This document shows positions 8,935 to 17,937 of a stretch of 64,000 nucleotides of DNA, piece after piece. This DNA is from Sphingopyxis panaciterrae (lineage in GTDB: Bacteria > Pseudomonadota > Alphaproteobacteria > Sphingomonadales > Sphingomonadaceae): assembly GCF_011762125.1 (NCBI RefSeq), contig NZ_JAASQN010000001.1:1597147-1661146 (forward strand). The letters run 5' to 3'. The notes beneath the pieces were generated by a model. The model was not told where the DNA came from and ran no database searches. It saw nothing but the letters and a program-made list of their open reading frames with translations. The position numbers and the translations under genes are program-made. Each line of letters opens with the position of its first letter. Within the stretch, counting starts at the first letter, position 1.

Positions 8935-9393
8935 TCAATCCCTTAGATGAAGTTTCATGCCGACATGGCTCTGTACGAAGCCGAGCCGGGCGTAAAAGCG
9001 ATGCGCGTCGGTACGCGTGGCCGACGACGTGAGCTGGACGAGCTTGCAATCGCGCGCGCGGCATTGTTCGACCGCCCACAAGATCATCCGTTCGCCCAGC
9101 CGCTGCCCGCGCAGGTCGGCCGCGATGCGCACCGCCTCGATCAATCCGCGCCAGCTCCCCCGGAACGAGAGCCCGGGGAGGAAGCTCAATTGCATCGTCC
9201 CGACGATGCGGCCATCCCGTTCGGCGGCGATCAGCCGCTGGTTGGGGTCGGCATCGATCACCCTGAACGCCGCAAGATAGCGCGGGTCGCCGGGATCGGC
9301 TTCGCGGTCCGCCGGAATCGTTTCTTCGGCTAGCATCGCCAGGATGGCGGGCAGATCCTCCGCGGTCGCGTCGCGCAGGATCAGCTCGCTCAT
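8935..9393 (-). CDS. GNAT-family N-acetyltransferase
   Basis: The 152-residue protein has the GNAT fold, transferring an acetyl group from acetyl-CoA to an unknown amine. The acetyl-CoA pyrophosphate loop is seen as DLRGQRLGERMI, and the C-terminal FYARLGFVQSHVGMKLHL is typical of the family. Its start overlaps the end of the biotin carboxylase gene by 4 bases and its stop is 3 bases before the MaoC start, so it is an integral operon member. It could modify an operon protein by lysine acetylation, but nothing in the sequence shows this. Confidence 0.85.
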   Translation of the reverse strand: MSELILRDATAEDLPAILAMLAEETIPADREADPGDPRYLAAFRVIDADPNQRLIAAERDGRIVGTMQLSFLPGLSFRGSWRGLIEAVRIAADLRGQRLGERMILWAVEQCRARDCKLVQLTSSATRTDAHRFYARLGFVQSHVGMKLHLRD

Positions 9394-11267
9394 TCGGCTG
9401 CCTCGATCCGCACGAGCAATGCCTCGACCTGCACCTGCGCGCCGGCTTCGGCGTTCAGTTCGGCAACCACACCGTCGAACGGCGCAGTCAGGCTATGCTC
9501 CATCTTCATCGCCTCCAGCGTCAGCAGCTTCTGCCCCTTCACCACCGTGTCGCCTTGCGCGACGTCGACCGCGATGATCTTGCCCGGCATCGGCGACAGG
9601 ATCGCGCCGTCGCCGGCGGCACTGCCCGCCGCGCCGTCGGTCCGGTCGGCGGTAACCAGCATCGTCGCGCCTTCGTGCACCATCAACAGCGCGCTGCCGC
9701 CGTCGATCGTCTCGAAATGGCTCGCGACATAGCCGTTTGCCCGGGCATCGGCTTCGAAGCAGGTGCGCTGTCCGTTGATGCGCAGCGCCCGCTCGCGGCT
9801 TGGGGCGCGATTGAGGCGGAAGCCCGCCAGTTCGGCGGGGGCATGGTCGCCATCAGCCTCCAGCCGTTCCGCCGCTGCCGTCAACTCGTCGGCGGGGGGC
9901 AGGGGATTGGCCATCAGCGCCTCGCCGCGGCGTTCGATCAACCCAGTATCGACATCACCGTTGCGGAAATCTTCGTCGCCGAGCAGGCGATAGAGGAAAC
10001 CCGCATTGGTCTTCACCGGCCACACCCCCAGCGTCGACAGCTCCTGGCGCAGATAATCGATCGCTTCCTCGCGCTGCCCGCCCGCGGTGATTACCTTGGC
10101 AATCATCGGGTCATAGAAGGGCGAAACCTCGCTGCCTTCCTCGATCCCCGTGTCGACGCGCGACGACAGCGGCAGCATCAGGACATCCAGCGTGCCGGTG
10201 CTCGGCAGGAACCCCGTCGCCGGGTCTTCGGCGTAGAGGCGCGCTTCCATCGCCCAGCCGCGGATTTCCAGCTCGTCCTGCGCGAGCGGTAGCGGCTCGC
10301 CGCTCGCGACGCGGAGCTGCCATTCGACCAGGTCGACGCCGGTGATTTCCTCGGTCACCGGATGCTCGACCTGCAGGCGGGTGTTCATTTCCATGAACCA
10401 GATGCGGTCGGCGCGCAGGCCTTCGCTGCCGTCGGCGATGAATTCGATCGTTCCCGCGCCGACATAATCGACCGCCTGTCCCGCGCGCACCGCCGCGGCG
10501 CACAACGCTTCGCGCGTTTCGGCGCTCATGCCGGGGGCGGGAGCTTCCTCAATCACCTTCTGGTGACGCCGCTGCAACGAGCAGTCGCGCTCGAACAGGT
10601 GGACGACATGGCCGTGGGTGTCGCCGAAGATTTGCACTTCGATATGGCGCGGGCTCAGAATATATTTCTCGATCAGCACATGGTCGTTGCCGAACGATGC
10701 CGCCGCCTCGCGCTGGCACGACGCCAGCGCATCGATGAAGTCGGCCGCGTCGTCGACCTTGCGCATCCCCTTGCCGCCGCCGCCCGCGACCGCCTTGATC
10801 AGCACCGGATAGCCGATTTCGGCGGCTTGGTTTGCAAGGAAGGCGGGGTCCTGATTGTCCCCCATATAGCCGGGCGTCACCGGCACGCCGGCCTCGGCCA
10901 TCAGCTTCTTCGCGGCGTCCTTCAGGCCCATTGCGGTGATCGACGACGGCTTGGGCCCGACCCAGACGAGCCCGGCGTCGAGCACCGCCTGTGCGAACTC
11001 GGCATTTTCGGAGAGGAAGCCGTATCCCGGATGGACCGCCTCGGCGCCGGTCGCCTTCGCGGCGGCGATGATCTTTTCACCAACCAGATAGGATTCGCGC
11101 GCTGGCGACGGCCCGATATGCACGGCTTCGTCCGCCATGCGGACATGCAGCGCTTCGGCATCGGCATCCGAATAGACGGCAACGGTGCGGATGCCCATCG
11201 CCCGCGCGGTGCGGATGATACGGCAGGCGATTTCGCCGCGATTGGCGATGAGAAGGGAGTTGATCAT
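9390..11267 (-). CDS. Acyl-CoA carboxylase biotin carboxylase/BCCP subunit (methylcrotonyl-CoA type)
   Basis: The 625-residue protein fuses a biotin carboxylase domain (ANRGEIACRII at the N-terminus, ATP-grasp segment KAVAGGGGKGMRKV, EMNTRLQVEHPVTE) to a C-terminal biotinyl domain with the biotin site EAMKMEHSL. It carboxylates its own biotin with bicarbonate and ATP and hands the carboxyl group to the partner carboxyltransferase. Together with the beta subunit upstream in the operon and isovaleryl-CoA dehydrogenase nearby, 3-methylcrotonyl-CoA is the likeliest substrate. Acetyl-, propionyl- or geranyl-CoA cannot be excluded. I chose the ATG at 11265-11267; a TTG four codons upstream is a poorer start. 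Confidence 0.92.
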   Translation of the reverse strand: MINSLLIANRGEIACRIIRTARAMGIRTVAVYSDADAEALHVRMADEAVHIGPSPARESYLVGEKIIAAAKATGAEAVHPGYGFLSENAEFAQAVLDAGLVWVGPKPSSITAMGLKDAAKKLMAEAGVPVTPGYMGDNQDPAFLANQAAEIGYPVLIKAVAGGGGKGMRKVDDAADFIDALASCQREAAASFGNDHVLIEKYILSPRHIEVQIFGDTHGHVVHLFERDCSLQRRHQKVIEEAPAPGMSAETREALCAAAVRAGQAVDYVGAGTIEFIADGSEGLRADRIWFMEMNTRLQVEHPVTEEITGVDLVEWQLRVASGEPLPLAQDELEIRGWAMEARLYAEDPATGFLPSTGTLDVLMLPLSSRVDTGIEEGSEVSPFYDPMIAKVITAGGQREEAIDYLRQELSTLGVWPVKTNAGFLYRLLGDEDFRNGDVDTGLIERRGEALMANPLPPADELTAAAERLEADGDHAPAELAGFRLNRAPSRERALRINGQRTCFEADARANGYVASHFETIDGGSALLMVHEGATMLVTADRTDGAAGSAAGDGAILSPMPGKIIAVDVAQGDTVVKGQKLLTLEAMKMEHSLTAPFDGVVAELNAEAGAQVQVEALLVRIEAAE

Positions 11268-11285
11268 GGGTTTATCCAATGGCTT

Positions 11286-11735
11286 TCAAATCTGTCCCGT
11301 GTCGCGCCAGGCCAGCGCTATGGTCTTTTGATCGGTTAGATAGTCGACAAAGATGGTCGTCAGATCCTTCAGGCTGAACGTCGAACTGTTCTGCCGACCG
11401 GGCCTGTCATCGATGAGATCATAGAGCGGTCCAGGTGGCCCCAGCCGCGACTGAAGCAGATAGCCGCCATAGACCGCCTCGGCCGTCATGACGCAACGAT
11501 CGCAGGTTTCGACGCTGATCTCTTCGCACTGCACCTTGCCGAAACAGGGCTGGAGCGCTTTTCTGAGCTGGCGCGCGCTACGGACCTTTACTTCGTGGCT
11601 TTGCCCGTCGGTGGTGGCGATTACGAGCGTCGCGGGAGTGAAGGCCGGCTCGGGCGCGGCGTGCGCCGCAAACGGCATCGCAGCCACGAGGCCGGATAGC
11701 AGGACAAGACGCACGGATTTCGGGAATAGAGGCAT
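11286..11735 (-). CDS. Secreted cysteine-containing hypothetical protein inside the carboxylase operon
   Basis: The 149-residue product begins MPLFPKSVRLVLLSGLVAA and a typical signal peptide ends near AAHAAPEP, so it is predicted to be periplasmic. The mature chain has four cysteines in a compact cluster (QPCFGKVQCEEISVETCDRCVM), which could form two disulfides or bind a metal. No family is recognised. The ATG lies 5 bases after the carboxyltransferase stop, and the biotin carboxylase start is 18 bases downstream, so it is co-transcribed with both although its product should leave the cytoplasm. That placement is odd and suggests either a chance insertion or an unrecognised envelope role. 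Confidence 0.7.
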   Translation of the reverse strand: MPLFPKSVRLVLLSGLVAAMPFAAHAAPEPAFTPATLVIATTDGQSHEVKVRSARQLRKALQPCFGKVQCEEISVETCDRCVMTAEAVYGGYLLQSRLGPPGPLYDLIDDRPGRQNSSTFSLKDLTTIFVDYLTDQKTIALAWRDTGQI

Positions 11736-11740
11736 CCGCG

Positions 11741-13339
11741 TCACATCCTGAACACGCCGAACCCGCGGTCCTCGACCGGAGCGTTCAGCGTTGCTGCGAA
11801 GGCCAGTCCGAGCACGTCGCGCGTCTGGGCGGGGTCGATGATGCCATCGTCCCACAGGCGCGCGGTGGCGTGATAAGGATTGCCTTCATCCTCATATTTC
11901 TGGCGGATCGGCGCCTTGAAGGCTTCGGCTTCCTCGGGCGTCCATTTGTCGGCGTCGCGGTGGACGGTCGCCAGCACGCTTGCGGCCTGCTCGCCGCCCA
12001 TCACGCTGATCCGCGCGTTGGGCCAGCTGAACAGGAAGCGCGGGGAGTAAGCGCGTCCGCACATGCCGTAATTGCCCGCGCCAAAGCTGCCGCCGATCAG
12101 CACCGTGATCTTCGGCACCGTCGCCGTCGCGACCGCGGTGACCAGCTTCGCGCCATGTTTGGCGATGCCCTCGGCCTCATATTTGCCGCCGACCATGAAG
12201 CCCGAGATGTTCTGGAGGAAGAGCAAGGGGATGCGCCGCTGCTGCGCCAGTTCGATGAAATGCGCGCCTTTGACCGCGCTCTCGCTGAATAGCACGCCGT
12301 TGTTGGCGAGGATCGCCACGGGAATGCCCCAGATATGCGCGAAACCGCAGACGAGGCTCGATCCGTAATTCGCCTTGAACTCGTGAAACTCGCTGCCGTC
12401 GACGATGCGCGCAATCACTTCGTGGACGTCATAGGGCGCGCGCACGTCGCTGGGGACGATGCCGTAGAGTTCTTCCGGATCATATTTCGGCGCCCGCGGT
12501 TCCTTGATCGCGACCTCGAACCCGCTTTCATCGCCGAGATGACTGACGATATCGCGCACGATCGTCAGCGCATGCTCGTCATTCTCGGCGAGATGGTCGA
12601 CGACGCCCGATTTCTTGGCGTGCAGGTCGCCGCCGCCCAGATCCTCGGCGCTGATTTCTTCGCCCGTCGCGGCCTTCACCAGCGGCGGGCCGGCGAGGAA
12701 GATCGTGCCCTGATTGCGCACGATCACCGTCTCGTCGCTCATCGCGGGGACATAGGCGCCGCCCGCGGTGCAGCTTCCCATCACGCAGGCGATCTGCGGA
12801 ATGCGCTTCGCCGACATATTCGCCTGGTTGAAGAAGATGCGCCCGAAATGGTCGCGGTCGGGAAACACCTGGTCCTGATGCGGCAGATTGGCACCGCCGC
12901 TGTCGACCAGATAGATGCACGGCAGGCGGTTCGCCTCGGCGATCTCCTGCGCGCGAAGATGCTTCTTCACCGTCAGCGGATAATAAGTGCCGCCCTTCAC
13001 CGTCGCATCGTTGCACACGATCATGCACTGACGCCCCGACACGCGGCCGATGCCGGCGATCATCCCGGCGCCCGGAACCTCGCCTTCGTACATGTCGCCC
13101 GCGGCGAGCTGGCCGATCTCGAGGAAGGGCGATCCCTGGTCGAGCACCCGCTCGACGCGCTGGCGCGGCAGCAGCTTGCCGCGGCTCGTGTGCCGCTCGC
13201 GCGCCTTTTCATTGCCGCCCAGCGCGGCCTCGCCGACCCGCGTCCATAATTCGTCGCGGAGCGCGCGATTATGCGCGTCGTTGGCGCGATAGGTCTCGCT
13301 GTCCCGATTGACCATGGTTCCCAAAACTGGTGCACTCAC
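11741..13339 (-). CDS. Acyl-CoA carboxyltransferase beta subunit (methylcrotonyl-CoA type)
   Basis: The 532-residue protein carries the two crotonase-like halves of a carboxyltransferase. It contains [39 protein letters not shown] and [19 protein letters not shown], matching the beta subunit of 3-methylcrotonyl-CoA carboxylase, which converts 3-methylcrotonyl-CoA to 3-methylglutaconyl-CoA. I use the GTG start at 13337-13339, because a GGGAGAG ribosome binding site precedes it. An ATG at 13315 would shorten the protein by 8 residues. It is the first gene of the operon running to the CitE-like gene, and it faces the M13 peptidase gene divergently across 157 bases. Confidence 0.93.
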   Translation of the reverse strand: MSAPVLGTMVNRDSETYRANDAHNRALRDELWTRVGEAALGGNEKARERHTSRGKLLPRQRVERVLDQGSPFLEIGQLAAGDMYEGEVPGAGMIAGIGRVSGRQCMIVCNDATVKGGTYYPLTVKKHLRAQEIAEANRLPCIYLVDSGGANLPHQDQVFPDRDHFGRIFFNQANMSAKRIPQIACVMGSCTAGGAYVPAMSDETVIVRNQGTIFLAGPPLVKAATGEEISAEDLGGGDLHAKKSGVVDHLAENDEHALTIVRDIVSHLGDESGFEVAIKEPRAPKYDPEELYGIVPSDVRAPYDVHEVIARIVDGSEFHEFKANYGSSLVCGFAHIWGIPVAILANNGVLFSESAVKGAHFIELAQQRRIPLLFLQNISGFMVGGKYEAEGIAKHGAKLVTAVATATVPKITVLIGGSFGAGNYGMCGRAYSPRFLFSWPNARISVMGGEQAASVLATVHRDADKWTPEEAEAFKAPIRQKYEDEGNPYHATARLWDDGIIDPAQTRDVLGLAFAATLNAPVEDRGFGVFRM

Positions 13340-13496
13340 GTCCTGATCTCTCCCGTCATTGCCTGCCGGACTAACTTGCCGCTCGTCGATTGGAAAGGAC
13401 CGCAGGCCGAAATTGGTTGGTATTGAAACCGGATTGTCACAGGCCTAGACCCTTCGCCCATCCCCGGAAAAATCCCCGAGAAACAAGGTCGCCGCC

Positions 13497-15581
13497 ATGA
13501 AAAAAACCGTCTTCGCCATCTTGCTGTCCACCGCCGCGATCGTCGCCGGCCCCGTCGCCTGTTCGAAGGGCGAGAAGCAGGAGGCCAGCTACACCGTCGG
13601 GACCGAAATCGGCATCAACAAGGCGGCGATGAATACCGCCGTCAAACCCGGCGACGATTTCTACGCCTACGCCAATGGCAATTGGCAAAAGACCATCGAG
13701 ATCCCCGCCGACCGTTCGGCGATCGGCGCCTTTCTGGTCGCGCAGCTCGAAACCGAAAAGCGGAACCGCGAACTGATCGACGCGATCGTCAAGGGCAATG
13801 CCGGCGCCGATACCAACGAAGGGCGCATCGCCGCCTTCTACAAGGCCTATACCGACACGAAGGCCATCGACGCCGCCGGGATGAAGCCCGTCGCGGCCGA
13901 CCTCGCGCGCTTCGATGCCATCGCCGACAAGGCCGCGCTGTCGAAGATATTGGGTGAACAGGTCCGCGCCGACGTCGATCCGCTCAACGCGACCAACTTC
14001 TTCACCGAAAATCTCTTCGGCATCTTCGTGACGCAGGGTCTCGCGACCCCCGGCGATACCATCCCCTATATGCTGCAGGGCGGCCTTGGGCTTCCCGAAC
14101 GCGAATATTATCTGTCGGCGGATCCGAAGATGGCGGGCATCCGCACCGCTTATCAGGCGTATATCGCCAAGCTGCTCACAGCGGCGGGACAGGCCGACGC
14201 CGCGGCAAAGGCGAAGCGTATCTACGATCTGGAGGTCAAGATCGCCAAAGCCCATGTCACGCGCGAACAGAGCGAGGATTTCACCAAGTCCGCCGGCGTC
14301 TGGACGAAGGATGATTTCGCCAAAAAGGCACCGGGCATCGACTGGCCGGCCTTCCTCGCCGCTGCCAAGCTCGACGGCGCGGCGAAATTCGGCGCCTATC
14401 ATGCCGCGGCGATCACCGGCCTGTCGGCACTTGTGGCGTCGGAGCCGCTCGATGCGTGGAAGGACTGGCTGACGTTTCATCAGATCAACAGCCACGCCGA
14501 CGTGCTGCCCAGCGCGATCGATAACGCGCATTTCGCCTTTTACGGCACGACGCTGTCGGGCACACCGCAGCAGCGCCCCCGCGACAAGCGCGCTCTTGCG
14601 GCGCTCGACACCTATCTCGGCGACGCGGTGGGCAAGGCCTATGCCGACAAATATTTCCCCGCCTCGGCCAAGGCCGAAGTCGGCGACATGGCGACGAACA
14701 TCAAGGCGGCCTTTGCCAAACGCGTGAACGGCATCGACTGGATGGCGCCCGAAACCAAGAAGGAAGCGATCAAGAAGGTCGAAACCATTGCTGTGGGGGT
14801 CGGTTATCCCGAAACCTGGCGCGATTATGGCCGCTACACGATCAGCGCCGGCAACGCCTATGCGAACGAGGTTGCCGGGCAACAGGCCGAATATGCGCAC
14901 CAGCTCGCGAAGATCGGCAAGCCGATGGACAAGGGCGAATGGTGGATGGTTCCGCAGACGGTCAACGCCGTGAACCTGCCGGTCCAGAACGCGCTGAACT
15001 TCCCCGCTGCGATTCTTCAGCCGCCCTTCTTCAACGCGCAGGCCGATCCCGCCTATAATTATGGCGCGATCGGTGCGGTCATCGGGCATGAGATCAGCCA
15101 CAGCTTCGACAATAATGGCGCGGCGTTCGATTCGACCGGCGCGTTGCGCAACTGGTGGACCGCGGCGGATCTGGCGAAGTTCAACGCCGCGGGCGCGGCG
15201 CTCGCCGCGCAGTACGACAGCTACAAACCGTTCCCCGACCTCGCGCTCAATGGCAAGCTGACGCTGGGAGAGAATATCGCCGACGTCGCGGGGCTTCAGG
15301 CCGCCTACGACGCCTACCATGCCTCGCTGAAGGGCAAGGAAGCGCCGGTGATCGACGGCTTCACCGGCGACCAGCGCTTCTTTATCGCTTTTGCGCAAAC
15401 CTGGGCGACCAAGATGCGCGACGAAGCGCTGCGCCAGCGCGTTGCGACCGACGGCCACGCGCCGGGCAACTACCGCGCGCTCACCGTCCGCAATCTCGAC
15501 GCCTGGTACAAGGCGTTCGACGTCCGCGAAGGCGACAAGCTGTACCTCGCGCCCGACAAGCGCGTGCGCGTCTGGGGATAA
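13497..15581 (+). CDS. M13-family (neprilysin-like) zinc metallopeptidase, probable lipoprotein
   Basis: The 694-residue protein is a PepO/neprilysin-type oligopeptidase. The zinc motif HEISH is in IGHEISHSFDNNGAAFD, the third ligand region is LTLGENIADVAGLQAAYDAY, and NAYANEV and DGHAPGNYR are typical of the family. The N-terminus MKKTVFAILLSTAAIVAGP followed by VACSK looks like a signal peptide with a lipobox-like PVAC, so the enzyme should act in the periplasm on short peptides. It is monocistronic. A GC-rich hairpin after its stop probably terminates it against the convergent gene cluster. Confidence 0.93.
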   Translation: MKKTVFAILLSTAAIVAGPVACSKGEKQEASYTVGTEIGINKAAMNTAVKPGDDFYAYANGNWQKTIEIPADRSAIGAFLVAQLETEKRNRELIDAIVKGNAGADTNEGRIAAFYKAYTDTKAIDAAGMKPVAADLARFDAIADKAALSKILGEQVRADVDPLNATNFFTENLFGIFVTQGLATPGDTIPYMLQGGLGLPEREYYLSADPKMAGIRTAYQAYIAKLLTAAGQADAAAKAKRIYDLEVKIAKAHVTREQSEDFTKSAGVWTKDDFAKKAPGIDWPAFLAAAKLDGAAKFGAYHAAAITGLSALVASEPLDAWKDWLTFHQINSHADVLPSAIDNAHFAFYGTTLSGTPQQRPRDKRALAALDTYLGDAVGKAYADKYFPASAKAEVGDMATNIKAAFAKRVNGIDWMAPETKKEAIKKVETIAVGVGYPETWRDYGRYTISAGNAYANEVAGQQAEYAHQLAKIGKPMDKGEWWMVPQTVNAVNLPVQNALNFPAAILQPPFFNAQADPAYNYGAIGAVIGHEISHSFDNNGAAFDSTGALRNWWTAADLAKFNAAGAALAAQYDSYKPFPDLALNGKLTLGENIADVAGLQAAYDAYHASLKGKEAPVIDGFTGDQRFFIAFAQTWATKMRDEALRQRVATDGHAPGNYRALTVRNLDAWYKAFDVREGDKLYLAPDKRVRVWG

Positions 15582-15586
15582 GATAG

Positions 15587-15625
15587 GACAGGGCGGGGCG
15601 GTCATTCCGTTCCGCCCGCCTTGTC
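15587..15625. terminator. Bidirectional terminator-like hairpin between convergent genes
   Basis: The sequence 15587-15601 (GACAGGGCGGGGCGG) pairs, with one bulge, with 15612-15625 (CCGCCCGCCTTGTC) across a 10-base loop. It sits between the M13 peptidase stop and the convergent 95-residue membrane protein, whose stop codon lies in the loop. Confidence 0.5.
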
Positions 15626-15889
15626 TGCGGTGCCCGGCGCTTCCTTCAGGATCAGATAGCGATAGACGCCGATCGCGTTGATGATCAGCAGCGCTATATT
15701 CTGCCAGCCGATGCCTTCGCTGTCGCTTTGCAGAAAGCCCCATGCGACGAGCGCGATGCTGCTCGTCACGAAGATGACGAACGCCCAGCCGGTCCAGCGC
15801 CGGCCAAGGTTGAGCGATACGATCAGCGCCGCGAGCGTCGCCGCGCCCGCGCCATAATATTGCAGCGCATCGAGCAGCGTGTCGCTCAT
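15602..15889 (-). CDS. Small three-helix membrane protein
   Basis: The 95-residue product has three hydrophobic helices: about residues 12-27 (YGAGAATLAALIVSLN), 33-52 (GWAFVIFVTSSIALVAWGFL) and 62-80 (NIALLIINAIGVYRYLIL). A short polar tail follows. No family function is recognised. Its ATG overlaps the VOC stop by 4 bases, making it the last gene of a four-gene operon headed by isovaleryl-CoA dehydrogenase. Confidence 0.75.
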   Translation of the reverse strand: MSDTLLDALQYYGAGAATLAALIVSLNLGRRWTGWAFVIFVTSSIALVAWGFLQSDSEGIGWQNIALLIINAIGVYRYLILKEAPGTADKAGGTE

Positions 15890-16311
15890 GAAGCGCTCGC
15901 CGTCGCGCCATGCACATATTCGAGCTTCAACCCGTCGGGATCGGCAAAGAACAGTGCATAATAGGTCGGGCCATATTGCGGATAATCGGCGGGCGCGTCG
16001 AGGATCGTGGCGCCGATGCTGCGCAGCAATTGATCAAGCGCGTCGACATCGTCACGGCTTTCGGCGGTCCATGCAAGATGATGCAGGCCCGGCGAATAGC
16101 GATCGTGCGTCCGGGCGGCGCCTTCGCCGCGCGCTTCGATGATGCCGACCGAATGAAAGGGCTCGCCGTCCCGGTCCCAGTCGCTGCCATGGTCATGGTC
16201 GGCCGATCGGCGATAGCCGAGGAAGCCGAGCACCGCGTCATAGAAGATGCGCGAGCGCGGGGCGTCGGTGACCGTCAGGTCGACATGATGGATGAGTCCG
16301 CGCACATTCAT
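15886..16311 (-). CDS. VOC-family (glyoxalase/bleomycin resistance-like) protein
   Basis: The 141-residue protein has the vicinal oxygen chelate fold. The N-terminal IHHVDLTVTD, the middle GLHHLAWTAESRDDVD and the C-terminal FFADPDGLKLEYVHG provide the usual His, His and Glu metal ligands. The substrate is unknown; relatives include glyoxalase-like enzymes, dioxygenases and methylmalonyl-CoA epimerases. I chose the ATG at 16309-16311 because the fold begins right after it and it gives the 4-base overlap with the upstream gene that is seen throughout this operon. Confidence 0.82.
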   Translation of the reverse strand: MNVRGLIHHVDLTVTDAPRSRIFYDAVLGFLGYRRSADHDHGSDWDRDGEPFHSVGIIEARGEGAARTHDRYSPGLHHLAWTAESRDDVDALDQLLRSIGATILDAPADYPQYGPTYYALFFADPDGLKLEYVHGATASAS

Positions 16312-16658
16312 GTCAAGGCGCCGATCAGGGCGAAGATGCCCGCGCCGCTCAGTGCCGGCCACGCGATATGCTGGCCCTTCGTATAGGCGACGTTGAACAA
16401 ACCGGTCGCGAGCCATCCCGCGCCGATGACCGCCACCAAGCCGCTCGGGGTTCCGGGCCACGCAACGGCCACCGCGGAAATCAGCATCAGCACCGATGTT
16501 GCATGCCAGGCAAAGCGAATGATGCGGCGCGTCAGCGGTTCGGAAAGCGGGCCGTCGCGCCGCTGCAATAGCGGCGCGATCAGGCGCCGATAGCCCAGCA
16601 CCGAATGAACCCCGGCCGTCGTCACCATGAAGGCGGCCGACAGCCAGAGCCAGGTCAC
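16308..16658 (-). CDS. Small integral membrane protein
   Basis: The 116-residue product starts with a hydrophobic helix ([19 protein letters not shown]) and has further helices around residues 52-70 ([15 protein letters not shown]), 73-90 and 98-114. No conserved function is recognised. It overlaps both neighbours by 4 bases (isovaleryl-CoA dehydrogenase upstream, VOC protein downstream), so it is translated from the same mRNA. Confidence 0.72.
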   Translation of the reverse strand: MTWLWLSAAFMVTTAGVHSVLGYRRLIAPLLQRRDGPLSEPLTRRIIRFAWHATSVLMLISAVAVAWPGTPSGLVAVIGAGWLATGLFNVAYTKGQHIAWPALSGAGIFALIGALT

Positions 16659-17824
16659 GCGCCGGCGCCGATCAGTTCGCGGCCGATCAGCATGCGGCGG
16701 ATTTCATTGGTGCCCGCGCCGATATCGAGCAGCTTGGCGTCGCGCCAATAGCGTTCGACCGGCCAGTCCTTGGTATAGCCCGCGCCGCCCAGCGCCTGGA
16801 TCGCTTCGCCCGCGACCTTCACCGCGCTCTCGCTCGCGAGCAGGATGCAGCCCGCGGCGTCGAAGCGCGTCGTCTGTCCGGCATCGCACGCCTTGGCGAC
16901 ATTGTAGACGTAGGAGCGCGCCGACTGGAGCGCGACATACATGTCGGCGACCTTCGCCTGCATCAACTGGAACGATCCGATCGGCTTGCCGAACTGCTTG
17001 CGCTCGCGAACATAGGGGATAACCGTATCGAGGCACGCCTGCATGATGCCAAGCTGGAGTCCGGCGAGCACGACACGCTCGTAATCGAGCCCCGACATCA
17101 GCACGCCGACGCCGCCATTCTCGGGCCCCATCACCTGCTCTTCGGGCACTTCGCAGTCGTCGAAGACCAGCTCGGCGGTGGGGCTTCCACGCATGCCGAC
17201 CTTGTCGATCTTCTGCCCGATGCTGAATCCCGGCATGTCCTTTTCGATCAGGAAAGCGGTGATCCCACGCGATCCCGCCTCGGGGCTGGTCTTGGCGTAA
17301 ACGACCAGCGTGTCGGCATGCGTCGCGTTCGTGATCCAGAATTTGGTGCCGTTGAGCAGATAGCGGTCGCCCTTTTTCTCGGCCTTCAGCTTCATCGATA
17401 CGACGTCGCTGCCCGCGCCCGCTTCGGACATCGCAAGGCTGCCGACATGCTCGCCCGAAATCAGTCGGGGGAGATATTTGGCTTTCTGCTCGGCATTGCC
17501 CCAGCGGCGGATCTGGTTGACGCACAGGTTCGAATGCGCGCCGTAGGACAGACCGATCGCACCGCTCGCGCGGCTCACTTCTTCGACCGCGATGACATGC
17601 TCAAGATAGCCGAGGTTCAGCCCGCCCCATTCTTCCTCGACGGTGATGCCGTGCAGGCCAAGTTCGCCCATCTGCGTCCACAGCTCGTCGCGCGGAAACC
17701 AGTCCTCGCGGTCGGCCTTGTCGGCCAGCGGCGCGATCTGCTCATCAGCAAAGCGCGCCGTCGTGTCGCGGATCATGTCGGCATTTTCGCCGAGGGCGAA
17801 ATCGAAATCGGGGGTGGCGCGCAT
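16655..17824 (-). CDS. ivd: Isovaleryl-CoA dehydrogenase
   Basis: The 389-residue flavoenzyme oxidises isovaleryl-CoA to 3-methylcrotonyl-CoA in leucine breakdown, passing electrons to ETF. The isovaleryl-specific signature is present. The catalytic Glu sits at residue 249 ([12 protein letters not shown]), while the position that carries Glu in most acyl-CoA dehydrogenases (IYEGT) reads IGAGT, with Ala370. FAD and substrate motifs [10 protein letters not shown] and [10 protein letters not shown] are intact. I take the ATG at 17822-17824; a TTG six codons upstream is unlikely. It heads the operon with two membrane proteins and a VOC protein, and is divergent from the LysR gene 100 bases away. 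Confidence 0.93.
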   Translation of the reverse strand: MRATPDFDFALGENADMIRDTTARFADEQIAPLADKADREDWFPRDELWTQMGELGLHGITVEEEWGGLNLGYLEHVIAVEEVSRASGAIGLSYGAHSNLCVNQIRRWGNAEQKAKYLPRLISGEHVGSLAMSEAGAGSDVVSMKLKAEKKGDRYLLNGTKFWITNATHADTLVVYAKTSPEAGSRGITAFLIEKDMPGFSIGQKIDKVGMRGSPTAELVFDDCEVPEEQVMGPENGGVGVLMSGLDYERVVLAGLQLGIMQACLDTVIPYVRERKQFGKPIGSFQLMQAKVADMYVALQSARSYVYNVAKACDAGQTTRFDAAGCILLASESAVKVAGEAIQALGGAGYTKDWPVERYWRDAKLLDIGAGTNEIRRMLIGRELIGAGA

Positions 17825-17900
17825 GGGGGACCTATCGATCAAGGGCGGAACAGGGCGCGATACTGCATCAAAATCCGATCATATGGAAATTGAAACTCCA

Positions 17901-17937
17901 CGCGTTTTATCATAAGGAAAATTTATGATAAAACGCG
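17901..17937 (+). promoter_or_regulatory. Perfect 15-bp inverted repeat covering the LysR ribosome binding site and start codon
   Basis: The arms CGCGTTTTATCATAA (17901-17915) and TTATGATAAAACGCG (17923-17937) are perfectly complementary around a 7-base centre, GGAAAAT. The LysR ATG at 17925-17927 lies in the right arm, and the ribosome binding site AAGGAAAA lies at the end of the left arm and in the centre. The core also fits the LysR consensus T-N11-A (T17913 to A17925). It can therefore serve as a DNA operator for autorepression, and in mRNA it would fold into a hairpin hiding the start codon. Confidence 0.75.

Noticed and set aside
13437..15917. Very long open frame (826 codons) on the minus strand opposite the M13 peptidase gene
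   Set aside because: It is a GC-skew shadow. Its translation is rich in Arg, Asp and Gly without a domain, and the plus-strand frame is a clear M13 peptidase.
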